Below are positions 1 to 10,706 of a stretch of DNA of 64,000 bases, one piece after another. The translations under genes and the position numbers were made by a program. The DNA is from Boesenbergia rotunda (taxonomy: Eukaryota; Streptophyta; Magnoliopsida; Zingiberales; Zingiberaceae), in NCBI GenBank assembly GCA_024364735.1, contig JAGFNQ010005385.1, positions 434,001 to 498,000 of the forward strand. Reading direction: 5' to 3'. A model generated the notes under the pieces. That model did not search any database. It had not been told where the DNA came from and was given only the letters and a program-made list of their open reading frames with translations. How positions within the stretch are numbered: the first letter of the stretch is position 1; every line of letters starts with the position of its first letter.

Positions 1-84
1 CCTCAGGTTTCGAAGCCAGTCCATGAAGTTTGGCCCAGTCAGCTTATTGGTGTCCAAAATGGAACGCAAATTCAGAGAAGACAT
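1..84 (-). CDS. Partial gag of a Ty1/copia retrotransposon (N-terminus only)
   Basis: Read on the minus strand, an ATG at 84 opens 28 codons that run off the left edge. The peptide contains LDTNKLTGPNF followed by DWLRNLR, the conserved opening of plant copia gag proteins (UBN2/DUF4219-type), which form the virus-like particle. The start is the first ATG and sits exactly where this family normally begins. The rest of the element lies outside the window to the left, so its leader and 5' LTR should lie to the right, within about 85-2000. Only the start is visible, so intactness cannot be judged. Confidence 0.75.
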   Translation of the reverse strand, partial: MSSLNLRSILDTNKLTGPNFMDWLRNLR

Positions 85-1238
85 GATCAAGTGATTATCC
101 TAGAAATACAAATTGAGCTTATGTGAGAAGAATGATAAAGAATGCATCAATATACATTAATTAAATCCTATTTATTTTTGAATTGAATAACCCTTTTTAT
201 CAATTCGGGAGATCGTAGGAACATCTCCAAATAGGTTGATATCCAACCATAGATAAGAACAACCATGGCTAGAGTCCATCAAGTTATTCTTAGCTATGAA
301 GGTAGGTAATTATACCGATTACATATTATACATATGTAACTATCACATTATGCTATCAACTAATTGAATGTTTGCATAAATCATTGGGTTGTTAACTCAT
401 TAACAAGTATGCAACAATATACATAGCACCCAACTGCACCTCTCTTTACATCGACCTTGGCTGTGGCACAACAAATCGATGCTCCAAGCTTAAGGCTGAC
501 CCATTAATCAAGAAATAGTTTTAATATGGTTGGAGCTCATTCAACCATTTAGTCAGGCTTGGATGTGTCCAACAACCAAAACTAAGGATTGACCTCTGAC
601 TCCAACTATATTAATCATAAACTAATTCCATGGTTTGAACATGTTGAGGTTCAAGCCGGGCATGGATGTGTCCATCAACCCAAACGAGAAACAAAACTCC
701 GGTTCTAACCATATTAATGGAAGGTGTTGGCCTTAATATTTTGTAAGGGGTTTTGGGTCTCATCCTTTTCCTTTTAAGCACATTCATGACATATAATTAT
801 GTCATGTTCTAACGATTTCCTTAATAAAGTATGTATGTGACTTAATTTATCAAGTCTCATTAATTGAATTAGGAACCAGATTTCCTAATTCTAATTTCAT
901 ACTTTATTTAAGGAATTATTTTGGGAAACAATTTCCTAAATTGTCATAATCAATTTCGGAAATAATATGTTTAAGACTTTGATTTCTCTAAATCAAATCT
1001 TATTAAATTAAGAGATAGATTCCCTTAATTCAACCACATATTATTTTCATAAAATCTTATTTAAGGAAATAAACTCTATAGGAAACAATTTTTCCTAATT
1101 AATTTTGGAGACAACAATATGTAAGAGCATCACCTCATAAATCAAATAAGGAAATTATCGTTTGAGAATCACCTCAAAAATTTTCAAGATTTGATCACAT
1201 ATTTTATTTATGGATAATTAATTACAACAAATTATTTA

Positions 1239-1476
1239 CTTTGGGTGGCTCCTCGAGGCACTCCCCAAAGAAAAGAAATTTGTTGTAAATCTAATTTGGC
1301 CTGCTCCCCGAGGCATAACCAAATTAAACTTGACAATTAAAGAACTTGTTAATAATATAATTTGGATGGCTCCCCGAGGCCTACCCAAATCAATTTTAAC
1401 AATTCATATTCAAAATAGGAAATTAAATTATAACAACTAACTTTAATTTGGGTGGCTCCTCGAGGCACTCCCCAAA
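1239..1476. repeat. Array of four GC-rich hairpins in AT-rich DNA
   Basis: Four short imperfect palindromes occur at 1239-1270, 1293-1325, 1360-1390 and 1447-1476. Each has complementary arms (CTTTGGG with CCCAAAG, AATTTGG with CCAAATT, ATTTGG with CCAAAT, TTTGGG with CCCAAA) around a loop with CTCCTCGAGGC or CTCCCCGAGGC. The first and last are nearly identical, including their downstream flank. They lie in the probable LTR or leader of the copia element. Confidence 0.8.
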
Positions 1477-1544
1477 GTAAAGAATTTTGTTAATAATTTA
1501 AAAACCAATTTGAATTTAATTGTCAATTAATGTTTCCATAAAAT

Positions 1545-1731
1545 GTCTAGACTTTCATGAAAAGAAAGTGCCCAAAATTACGAGCTTTCCATAAATGGAA
1601 AGTTTCCAAAATTAAAAGGTTTTCAGAATTATTGTAAGTTTCTGGTACAAAGAAAACTTACGTATTTCCAAAATTGAAAATTTCCAAAATTAGGAAATTT
1701 CCAAAATTGGAAAGTTTCCAAAATGGAAGCT
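1545..1731. repeat. Degenerate TTTCCAAAATT short repeats
   Basis: A run of loosely repeated 10-17 bp units built on TTTCCAAAATTGGAAA, partly self-complementary. It ends just before the N at 1734. Likely replication slippage in noncoding transposon DNA; no gene is visible. Confidence 0.6.
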
Positions 1732-2071
1732 TTNGTGGGAGCTGATTTGTAAACATCCTTGATTTGTCAACCTCACAATCAATCATTTAATTAAAAAATA
1801 ATTAATGAAAAAATTGTCAGAATTTGAAATTAATGATTTCACCGACCATGAAAATAAATCCAAAAAATATACGTAAAAAATTCATCATGTAACTAACCTT
1901 CTCAAATTTATTATCTATTAAGAAAAATAATAATAATATGTTTCAATTAAGTCTCAATTTTTATATTCAAAGATTATCATCGAAAACAACCAATCTATTT
2001 GATTGAATTCGGGTTACATTTCGACATCTTCGGAGTAAATTGGTTTACTAGAACAGCTTCTCAGCTCTTTC

Positions 2072-2539
2072 TCAAATCCTGGCAATTTTGGCTACTCGGA
2101 CGACGGGATTTGCCCGGCGGATCGCGTCCCTGGCGGCAGCCTTGTAGTCGAAGCAGCAGTCGTGGCGGTCGGAGTACCGGTGCTCGCCGCAGAACAGCTC
2201 CCCGCACCGGCACCGGAACCCCGTCAGTCCCACCCGCCTCCGGCACACCAAGCACCGGTTCACCTCCTTTGCCACCGCCAGCGCCATGGAGTTCTTCTCC
2301 TCCGGTCCAGGAGTCAGGGACCGCCGTATCGGAGGGCCGAATCTGGGTGAGCAGGAACGAGGCCGGGTGGAGGCCGAAGCGAGGAAGCAGGAGCGACACA
2401 TGCCCCCGGTGGTGGGACTGCCGGGGAACCCGCAGTGGTCGACGCAGAGGCCGCTTGCGCCGGGCTTGTGGGCGGCGTGGAACTCCGCTTCCTCCTCCAC
2501 CTGCTGAGCCACCGACCCTCTGCTCTTCTTCTCTGCCAT
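2072..2539 (-). CDS. A20/AN1 zinc-finger stress-associated protein (SAP)
   Basis: A 155-codon intronless frame. Residues about 29-55 form an A20 finger (C-x3-C-x11-C-x2-C, with GFPGSPTTGGMC), and about 95-135 form an AN1 finger (C-x2-C-x10-C-x-C-x4-C-x2-H-x5-H-x-C), followed by the usual basic tail. This A20-then-AN1 order, small size and lack of introns are typical of plant SAPs, which bind ubiquitin and modulate stress responses. The frame is open 26 codons further upstream, but the start at 2539 (MAEKKSRG) is preferred because SAPs begin close to the A20 finger and a TATA-like site at 2594-2601 would exclude the upstream Met. All zinc ligands are present. An overlapping 187-codon frame on the same strand is a shadow. 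Confidence 0.92.
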   Translation of the reverse strand: MAEKKSRGSVAQQVEEEAEFHAAHKPGASGLCVDHCGFPGSPTTGGMCRSCFLASASTRPRSCSPRFGPPIRRSLTPGPEEKNSMALAVAKEVNRCLVCRRRVGLTGFRCRCGELFCGEHRYSDRHDCCFDYKAAARDAIRRANPVVRVAKIARI

Positions 2540-2593
2540 CGCGATTGGAATTTGGGGGACGACAAAATTGAGGAGAAGAATTGGGCCGGGCTG

Positions 2594-2601
2594 TATATTT
2601 A
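2594..2601 (-). promoter_or_regulatory. Possible TATA box of the SAP gene
   Basis: TAAATATA on the minus strand, 55 bases upstream of the chosen ATG, in a GC-rich setting. Position and sequence suit a TATA box with a short leader. Not otherwise supported. Confidence 0.35.
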
Positions 2602-2639
2602 CAGAGGTCATGACCAAGACCCATCAGCGAACGCGTAGC

Positions 2640-3149
2640 GGACTTCGATTTCCTTATGCAGGAAATACCCCCTACCCAAAGGCCTTAATTACCTAAAATA
2701 GTTAACCAATGTAAAGAGTAAGGAAGGGCATTTTCGAGAATCAATAATATTTGACCAAGGTCCATTAGCTGGCAGCTGGGTCAAACCACGTGGGATTCAA
2801 TGCATCGGACATAATATTCTATTTCAAAATTCAAAAAATCGAAAATCAAATAAATAATTTTTTCCGAACGAACCAATTAAATTTTTTATAAAAAATAACT
2901 GACCGAATTAATATTTTATCAATTAATTTAACTTTCGATTAAATCAACTCAATTAATCAAAATTTTATTTATTTAATTATATTTTTAAATAAATATAATT
3001 AAATAAATATTTTTATTCAAGTTATTCTATTTCAATCCAAACTCTTCTCGTTAAACCCGCTGATCGAATTTGTGCGAATTCCAGTCAAACTAACAATACA
3101 CACGACGATTTGAGCAACAGAAGAAAAAAAACGCCGTTAATCCTTTTAC
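2640..3149. other. Intergenic, AT-rich; repeat-like segment at about 2820-3050
   Basis: No gene seen. About 2820-3050 is built from CGAAAATCAAAT, ACCGAATTAA and TTTAAATAAATA-like motifs and resembles 27560-27975, suggesting a dispersed low-complexity repeat. It separates two minus-strand genes and would hold the SAP promoter and the kinase 3' end. Confidence 0.5.
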
Positions 3150-5881
3150 TCAAGGCAGCTCGCCGTCGTCGGTGAGCATCGGAGGTTGGGTGATCGGCTC
3201 GAGTGACTGCAACGACCGGACAACCTCGACGATGGTCGGTCGCTTCTCCGGCAAAACGGAGGTGCATCGAAGAGCAAGACCCAACACCTCCAGCATGTCA
3301 TGCTGCTCTGCGCTCGAGATCTTGGGATCTAGAACTTGCAGAGCTCCGTTCGTCATGTTTACCTTTCTTCTCACTAGCTTGACGACGTCGACGGACTCCC
3401 GGGACTCCGGTTGCTCCGCCGGCCTTCCGGTGATGAGCTCCAGCAAGACTACTCCGAAGCTGTACACATCCATTTGTTCTGTTGGCTTCTTGATGTATCC
3501 ATATTCTGCAAACGAGCAACCAAAATCCAAGTTGTAAAATGATGAGAAATTCTTCGACCGTTTCAGTCAAGAACACAGTGACTTGGTGTTTTGCAGGATT
3601 ATATGGTTTACCTGGAGGCAAATAGCAATAGCTTCCCAGCTCAGAAGCTACTGATGATTCATATGCTACCTCCCCAATTACACGAGCAAGACCAAAGTCA
3701 GTTATCTTTGGTTCGAAATCATCACCAATAAGAATGTTGTTAGATTTCATATCAATATGAAGTATCTGGGAGCCATAATCCTTGTGAAGGTACAGTAAGC
3801 CATGTGCAGATCCAACAGCAACTTTGAGGCGAAAACGCCAATCCATGGAGAAGCCTGGTTTACGGAGAGCGTCTCCCAAGCTACCTTTCGATAGATATTC
3901 AGAAATGAGAAGGATGGTGCTCCTTGAGTAACAAAAGCCTAACAATTTGGTGACATTTCGATGTCTGGCCTTCGCCAAATTTTTTATCTCAACCTTCACG
4001 GTTCTGAAAGACAAATTGCTGGAGTTGAGTAACCTCTTGACGGCTACGTGTGTTCCATCAGGTGTCTGGATAGCATACACCTTACCAAATGCTCCTTCAC
4101 CAATAGAATTTCTCTCAACTAAAGCCATCAGCAATTCATCTTCTGTAATCTTGAGAGGATAGAAGAAGACTGATTTCCATTTACCTGAACCAGATCGACT
4201 TTGAGATAACCTGTAAACAATAAGTAGCCCTGAAGCTATTAAGAAGAGACTGACTGCGATAGATATCACAATTACTGTCAATGTAAATCCAGTGTTCTTG
4301 GGGTGATGTCCTCCTGGTTGTACGCTGCACGGCTTCACCAATCCAGGTCCACACAAGTCAGGATTTCCCTGTAGAAAGGAAGCTGGAAGACCAGAAACAA
4401 GAGGAGCTGGAACACTTCCGGAAAGCTGGTTGAAAGAAACGTTGAATAGTGCAAGCTTCAAATTTTGAAGCTCAGGTGGGATTTCACCAGTAATCCTGTT
4501 GTTGGAAATGTCAAGATATGTCAATACTGGCAGGTGGCCAAGAGAAGGTGGTATGCCTCCAGTCAAACTATTGTCTGCCAGGGATAAAGAAACTAACTTT
4601 CTGCAGTTTCTGGGCTCTGGAATTCGTCCCGTCAGAGAATTGTGGGACAGATTCATGATGCTCAAGACAGGAGAATCAAAGATATTATCAGGGAGATTAC
4701 CAGAGAAGCAATTAAATGATGCTGAGAATTTGTACATGGTGTGGATTAATCCAAGACCTCTTGAAATCCCACCTGTGAAGTTGTTGTTATCAATCTGAAC
4801 TTGCTCCAGTTGCGACGGAACACCAACCACATCAGGCATCTGACCAATGAACAGGTTGTTCTCGGCTCTAAGTAGCTTTAACTGGGCAGTGACCATAAAC
4901 CAGATGGAAGCTCCTCGGAAAATTTATTATCCTGCACTTGGAGCCTCTCGAGACTGAAGCATTTCTCAATGATTTTAGGAATTGGACCCGTGAAAGAGTT
5001 CTCTTGAAGATTTAATTCTACAAAACTTTTCCATGGCAGACATCAGTCGGAAAGGGCCCAGAGAGCATGTTCTGTGAGAAGTCTACAGAGCTAACTTAAG
5101 AAGGCCTAAGCCAAACCCAAAGGACGATCCTGTCAAATTATTCTGGGAAAGATCTAAAACCTCAAGTTCATGGAGATCAAGCAAGGACTTGGGAATCCTA
5201 CTGAAAAGACCAGATCTTTGCATCAACAGCCATCTCAATTTAGTAAGTCTCCCAATTTCTTGAGGCAGTTGAGATACTAAAGATGGATTGTGAGACAAAT
5301 CAAGGAGGACTAGCTCACTCAAGTTCGTCAAAACAGGGGATGAATGGTACCTGAGAATAAGTTGTTTCCTAAGTGAGGACTTGGAGCCTCACTAAGGATC
5401 CCAAGCTGAGTGGTATCTGCCCTTCAATGCGGTTCCTGCTGAAATCAAGAGTAACCAAACTTGACAGTAGACCTATTTGTTCAGGAAGTGTTCCCCAGAG
5501 AAGATTGTTGCTTAGGTTGAGGGTGACAAGCCTAGAGCACTCAGAGAGTTGGAGAGCAATGGCCTGATTGAAGTTGTTGCTGGCCAGGTTAAGGGCTGAA
5601 AGCTGAGGGAGTTGGCATATGGAAGGAGAGATGTAGCCAGAGAGGTTGAGGTTGTGAAGATCTATGGACGTAACAAGAAACGTAGTCTTGGAGCAAGTGA
5701 TACCAGTCCAGTTACAGTGATGTGCGTCGTTCGGGGACCAGTCGGACAGAACCAAGGTAGGGTCCTCCATGGAGGATTTGAAGCTGAGAAGCAGGTCTGA
5801 TTCAGAGGAAGAACAGAGGATGATACCGAAGGAGAGTAACAGAGACAGGAAGAGAGGGAGGTGAGCTGAGGAGGATGCCAT
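3150..5881 (-). CDS. LRR receptor-like kinase, one intron, five apparent one-base frame breaks
   Basis: Membrane receptor kinase resembling the Arabidopsis At5g06940 type, as I recall that family. Exon 1 is 5881-3612 and exon 2 is 3505-3150. In order: signal peptide (about residues 1-25), N-terminal cap with CNWTGITC, leucine-rich repeats, a proline-containing juxtamembrane stretch, one membrane helix (LTVIVISIAVSLFLIASG), then a kinase domain. The kinase has a glycine loop GEGAFGKV, lysine in AVKRL, HIDMKSNNIL, DFG and PPE. The catalytic Asp is kept but HRD reads HID, so this is a non-RD kinase. The frame is lost near 5372, 5345, 5090, 5033 and 4890; each is restored by allowing one missing base. 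The break-free half is the kinase. Either a decaying gene or consensus errors; I favour errors. Confidence 0.8.
3506..3611 (-). other. Intron of the LRR kinase gene (GT-AG, 106 bp)
   Basis: On the minus strand, exon 1 ends CCTCCAG before GTAAAC, and the acceptor TTTGCAG precedes AATATGG. Joining gives P-P-E-Y-G, the APE-like motif of kinase subdomain VIII, followed by DVYSFGVVLLEL. The splice is therefore fixed by protein continuity. Confidence 0.88.
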
Positions 5882-7631
5882 GGTGAGTGTTGGAGGTTAG
5901 CCGCTGAGGTGTTCCTTGCTCCCTCTCTTCCCTAGTTAAGGTTTGAGAGTAGGGAACGGCAGTCTCATTATTATAGTTAAAGAAGGGACCTGTTTTCAAT
6001 AGCGTCTTGACAGCTACGGCTCTGCTGATTCTGCTATGCTCTGGATGGTGTTCCTGCGCCACTGTTAGATTCAGCCCCTTTGCATTGAAGACGTACGCAG
6101 ATCATGGACATAGAACAAGTACTCCATGTTCAATGGAATACGTAGCCACAGTAAATACTCATGATTGATTCTGTAATCAAATTATCCTCCCAATTTATCA
6201 TCTGCTTTGCAACCTGCCACTTACCACTGTTTCTATTTTCTCGATTAACTTGGTTGGTTTCATTCAGCTGCAGCGGCAAGTATACTGCAACAGCCGAACT
6301 ACAAATTACAGATAGATAAGTAGATAACAGGCTTATTTAGACAAAGAATTCAAATTAAGGATAACATTATCTGATAAATAAAGCAGGAAGAGAATCATTA
6401 TGTGTAAAATTAATCGGATAAAATTCAAACACCTCAAGACGAACTGAGTCGGATAATAGTAGTCCCATTAGACGTCTGCGATGAAGTTATCCGTGCCCAT
6501 GCAGTTGTTGAATTCGACGGTGGACGTACACTAAGGCAATATAGTAATGGAAAAGTCCAAAAGTGTTACTGTGGTGCTCTGCTCTTTTAAATAGGTGAAC
6601 ATGGAGGCTGCGTTTTCTAATGTAGAGCAGTTGATAAGCCAAAACAACCCGTGATTTACAACTGAAGTAAGTTTTTTTTCTGTTTTACTTGCTCCCTGAG
6701 TTGTTCAGAATGGACCCACTGATGCAGTTCTCTATTGGCATTACTATCATGTTTTTAAACGGCAGAGGATGGTCTCTATCGCCAATCCTGCCACTGGATT
6801 TGGACGTGAGCCCGAATCCCATCCAACCATTAGAAGCAAGAAGAACATTTTTTTGGATTAATGATCACGACGCAGCAAAGCCGAGTCCGGTTCAACATTT
6901 TTGCATCTGGGAGTTTCAGCCAATAGATTTGATAAGAGAACCTGCCATAATCTTTTGGACTCGAGCACCAGCCAGGACTACAAAAGGTAGGAGGCAAGTT
7001 ATTGAACATTAACCAAAGAAGTCAAATTCAAGATTGGCAGCACGAGGAAGGAATGCACATGTTTACTTTGCAAGTTAAATTATGATCGGTATCCAATTCA
7101 CAAAATAGGTTAAAAAAAAATGTCAGCGTATTGACTGATTCTGTAGCACTCGAAACCAAAAGTTATAAGGAGTCAAACTCCGGGAGGGAAGATTCAAGAA
7201 TGACACCATGGAGAAAGAGTACGCACATCTAATTATCCAATGCGATTTACTTTGTGAAGCAGAATCCATTTCATCAGATAGGTTAAAAAAAATGTCAGCA
7301 TCAGCCATTATTGACTTGTACAACTTGAAAACAGAAAATAAGAGAGAGGAAGACAAACTAGTGGGGGAAATTGGGACCGTCCCTTCCTTGGCCCTTCTGT
7401 GATCTACTTTCACCAGCAAAGACTTGATTGTTAATGAATTTGGATTGATGTGGTCGGGTGTTACAATGATATCGACCTGTCAAGAAAGTCCTGGCGCCAA
7501 CTTGCAGGAGACTGCTCCAGTTCTGATCCAATATATTTTTGAGCACGAGAACTGTAGCAATATAATGACAATTGTCCTGGAACACTACTGGAAGTTTTTC
7601 ATACAAGTGTATCATAAAGGCGACTTACACC
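5882..7631. other. Intergenic; no recognisable gene
   Basis: Upstream region of the kinase gene, with a TATA-like TATAATAATG on the minus strand at about 5967-5976, roughly 90 bases before its ATG. Open frames at 6689-7012 and 7208-7402 (plus) show no domain, codon bias or homology I recognise. A short phrase, AGGTTAAAAAAAATGTCAGC, occurs twice (about 7107 and 7281). Confidence 0.5.
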
Positions 7632-7657
7632 AAAAAAAAAAAAAAAAAAAAAAAAAA
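7632..7657 (+). repeat. Poly(A) tract, 26 A
   Basis: Uninterrupted A run immediately left of a sharply GC-rich block. It could be the 3' tail of a plus-strand retroposed sequence ending here, or a simple repeat. I see no matching target duplication. Confidence 0.7.
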
Positions 7658-8745
7658 TGGAACCGCCACTTTAGCGGCTGATCCTGTCGCGAAGTGGGGC
7701 GGCAGCCACTTAAGCCAGACAGGCCTCCCGGGCACCACGAGCTGATGAGGTGGCCGGTCGTCGACCGCACCTTACCGCGTTCCTGCAACAGAGAGACCGT
7801 CAGCGAACCCACCGGGGAAATCCCCGGTCAGGCACTCCGACGGTCAAGTCAGTCTCCGAGGGCAGATAAGCATAAACTGAATTGAAAGGGGGCAAGGGAT
7901 GCGTGAGCTCGCGCGCGCGTACCTGCAGTAGGGGGAGTGCCGAGCTTATATGACCGGGGGAGCAGACAACCCTTGTTCGTACTGAGGGGACAAGGGTGTG
8001 GTGACTGTCAGCTCGCGTGGAGCACCGAGGAGCGGTGCGGCATGGCGCGGGGTGCTCCAGCAGTACGTGAGTATCGAGTGCGCAGTACAAGAGTACTGGA
8101 TGCGCGGGTAACCCGCGTAGAGATGTCAGACCGTAGATAAGACGCGAGGAACTCCGTTAACGGGGTCATACCCTGGGTGTAAGGATGTGCGGAGTCACGA
8201 GGGTGAGACAGCCCGTACCCCGAGCGCCGACTAGCGGGTGCGCACGCCGGGACCGAATCGGGTAAAGGCCGGGGAGCGTGGGTCGCCACGCGTCCGCCTG
8301 GTAGGGAGAGGTAGCGCAAGGTACGCCCTGGGTCGGAGGTTACCGCGAGGCGAATCTGACCTGAGTCGGTCATCCGGTCCGAGTGATGGTCTTATCGAGA
8401 GAGAGAGAGAGAGAGCGTGTGTAACCACTTGCTGGTGGTGCCGAGTCCTGCTCCAGGTCGAGGCAAGCTCGCAGAGCATTGGTAACTAAGCATTTATCTG
8501 GTGGGACGGCAGAGAGGTGGCCCAGTCGCCCTTGTTGATGGTCCGATGGGCCCCATCCCCCCGCCCTCTCTTTAGAGGGGTTTACGGGCGCGGGACCCTG
8601 TCCGTTGATCTAGCTACTGACCTGTCTGCCAGGCCTTCTCGGCACCAGGCTGGCCTGTGGTCCCGGCCTATGCCCCTACCTGTAGGCAAGGCCGGGATCA
8701 GCGGCCCCCTGTTTTGTTTGCATAGGAGAGCAGCTTAGAGAAGGA
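7658..8745. other. GC-rich block of unknown nature
   Basis: About 1.1 kb of strikingly GC-rich sequence with abrupt edges against AT-rich DNA. It starts with a small hairpin (ACCGCCACTTTAGCGGC) and contains a GA microsatellite at about 8396-8415. Many overlapping frames exist on both strands (up to 121 codons), as expected by chance in GC-rich DNA; none shows a domain I recognise. The composition resembles retrotransposon LTR or leader DNA, but I found no LTR ends, primer site or coding remnant. It is not recognisable rRNA. Confidence 0.45.
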
Positions 8746-10700
8746 TCAAACATTTCCAGAGTAAAAGATTGGCATAGATAGATGCTAAGTTCTGAAACTC
8801 ATTGCAGTTAGATCTCCTTCCCATGTTCTATGTAACACAACAGTCCTGTTTGTTATATTTATTTCAACACTAACATAAAATGGTATTTATTTACAAAGTA
8901 TATGTTCAAGCATGATTCATGAAAACACCTTTTTTCAACAAAGGAAAGCATAAACACACGTATGATATATACCATTATATATCTTTGATATATGTCATAA
9001 AGATTCATTTTAGCCATTGATCAGTATTTTCTATTAAATTTTGTAATTTATTTTTGCCAAACAACTCCTCAATAATTGACTTGCACCAAATTATACCCCT
9101 CGATAATATTTGTAAGATCCAAAACTCATCATTTTACGTACAACAGAAATTAAACTTGATGTTAACTGAAGATCATGTCGCTTATGGACCATTTTATGCC
9201 AATCAGCCCCGTGCAAATTGATTTTGGAACCAACTTGCTTGGGCAAACTCTTAATTTTATGCACCATGAAGATGTGAATCTCAAAAATAAACATTTTAAG
9301 TGCAACGAACTCAAACTAGTCAATTTTGAGTGATATTCATGTCACAAGTTGATTCAAAACTAAATTTTCAAATAAGCTTATGAACTATTTTGTGTCAAAT
9401 AAACCTAAGTAGTTCAAAAATCAGTCGGCATGGGCATTCACCTATATTTATGCACTATTAAGGTGTGAGGGACACAAAATAAACATTTTGTGTGAAAAGA
9501 CCCTAAACAAATCAATACATCAACAACAACCAAGCCATCGGCCCCTAAACAAATCAATATTTATTTATTTTTTTTTCCTAAACAAATCAATATTGAGAGA
9601 ATTCATGCAACAAGCTAATTTGGAGATCAATTTGTAAACCAATTTGTGTCAATTAGACCAAGATCATCTTGCATACGCATTCAGAATATTTACGCACCAT
9701 TAGTACAAAGAAACCCAAACAACTTAATTTTGCATGAAAATCAATAAATCATATCATAAGATAGTGTTCAGCGAATTTGTTAAATTGAAGGGTAAAGGTT
9801 TATGGTGCTTATCAACAAATTCAGCTGAGCATTATACATTATACTCATTACTTACTCGTGGGGAAATGTTAAAGGGACACAAGAATTTTGTGTACTAATA
9901 TAAATATCCAATATTCATTTCACTGATAAGAATATATTGTTAACTGAAATTTAAGTAACCTGAATATACTAATACCACTCTCAAGTATTTATAATATAAT
10001 ACATAAATCATCCGGATCATGCACAGTGTTCAAGAACTACGGACTTTGTAAGAGAAGACAGTTGTTGTCTTGATAACGCAATGGTTTTAAAACTCGATTA
10101 TATCAAGTAGTTCAATCGGTTAAACCGAGTATCACAAACCAATACAGTCCAGTTGAAACCATGAATGCATTTCAGTGGAATCGAATTTATGAACAACTCA
10201 ACCAGATAATCCGACGGTGTTATACTGTTCAGACCAGTGTATAGAATTGGAGTTGTGAACAATTCAAACCGGAAAAACAGTGTTGCAAGGGGCTGACAGG
10301 TTCAAACTCCTGGTATGGGTTTGAAAGGAGTTGATCAAGGGATGAATAACTGGATGGAAAGACAAGATACGAAAAAAAAAACACTTTACCCGTCTATGCC
10401 AAGTGTCAATGAAAATGCAAGATTAGGTGCTAAAGTTCTATCATTGATGACTTTTTGTTACAGATTATACAACATATCAGCCTAATCTAGGGTTTCACAA
10501 GTAGTTCTAATGCAGAGATTTAGAGCACATAGGAAAACTCAAATTAAGATCCATTTTGGATGTAACGATTAAATCACGATTCATTTGAACAGATATTGAA
10601 ACGGAATCGGATCGAATAACTTAAATTTTCTTATACAAATTGTGAATCAATTGAATCCAAGAAGGACAATAGGCCTCACCATTTTGTTTATGTTTTTCGC
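8746..10700. other. Intergenic AT-rich DNA
   Basis: No gene or complete element seen apart from the small duplicated target at 9500-9598. Scattered AAACAAATCAAT and TTGTGTCAAT phrases suggest old degenerate repeats. Confidence 0.5.
9500..9598. repeat. Triplicated 17-bp target with a 25-bp LINE-tail insertion
   Basis: CCCTAAACAAATCAATA occurs at 9500-9516 and again at 9542-9558, flanking 25 bases that contain CAACAACAACCAAGCC, the 3'-end phrase of the RTE LINE at 57961. A third, slightly shorter copy follows a T-rich spacer at about 9578-9596. This looks like an extremely truncated LINE insertion with its target-site duplication, followed by a second small event. Confidence 0.6.
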
Positions 10701-10706
10701 TTGTAG

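Larger units (their letters stand above)
85..2000 (-). mobile_element. Probable leader and 5' LTR of the copia element; no gene
   Basis: This AT-rich stretch lies directly upstream of the minus-strand copia gag start and has no credible coding frame. By position it should hold the leader and 5' LTR. I could not find a convincing primer-binding site or TG/CA LTR boundaries, so the extent is approximate. It contains the hairpin array at 1239-1476, short TTTCCAAAAT-type repeats around 1545-1731, and one unresolved base (N) at 1734. Confidence 0.45.

Noticed and set aside
2061..2624. 187-codon minus-strand frame and 190-codon plus-strand frame over the SAP gene
   Set aside because: They overlap the SAP frame, which alone has ordered zinc ligands of both A20 and AN1 fingers; the others are GC-rich shadows.
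6689..7012. 107-codon plus-strand frame
   Set aside because: No recognisable domain, no splice or promoter context, and ordinary chance length; left as intergenic.
7694..8738. Multiple frames up to 121 codons in the GC-rich block
   Set aside because: Frames are open on both strands with no motif, as expected from composition.
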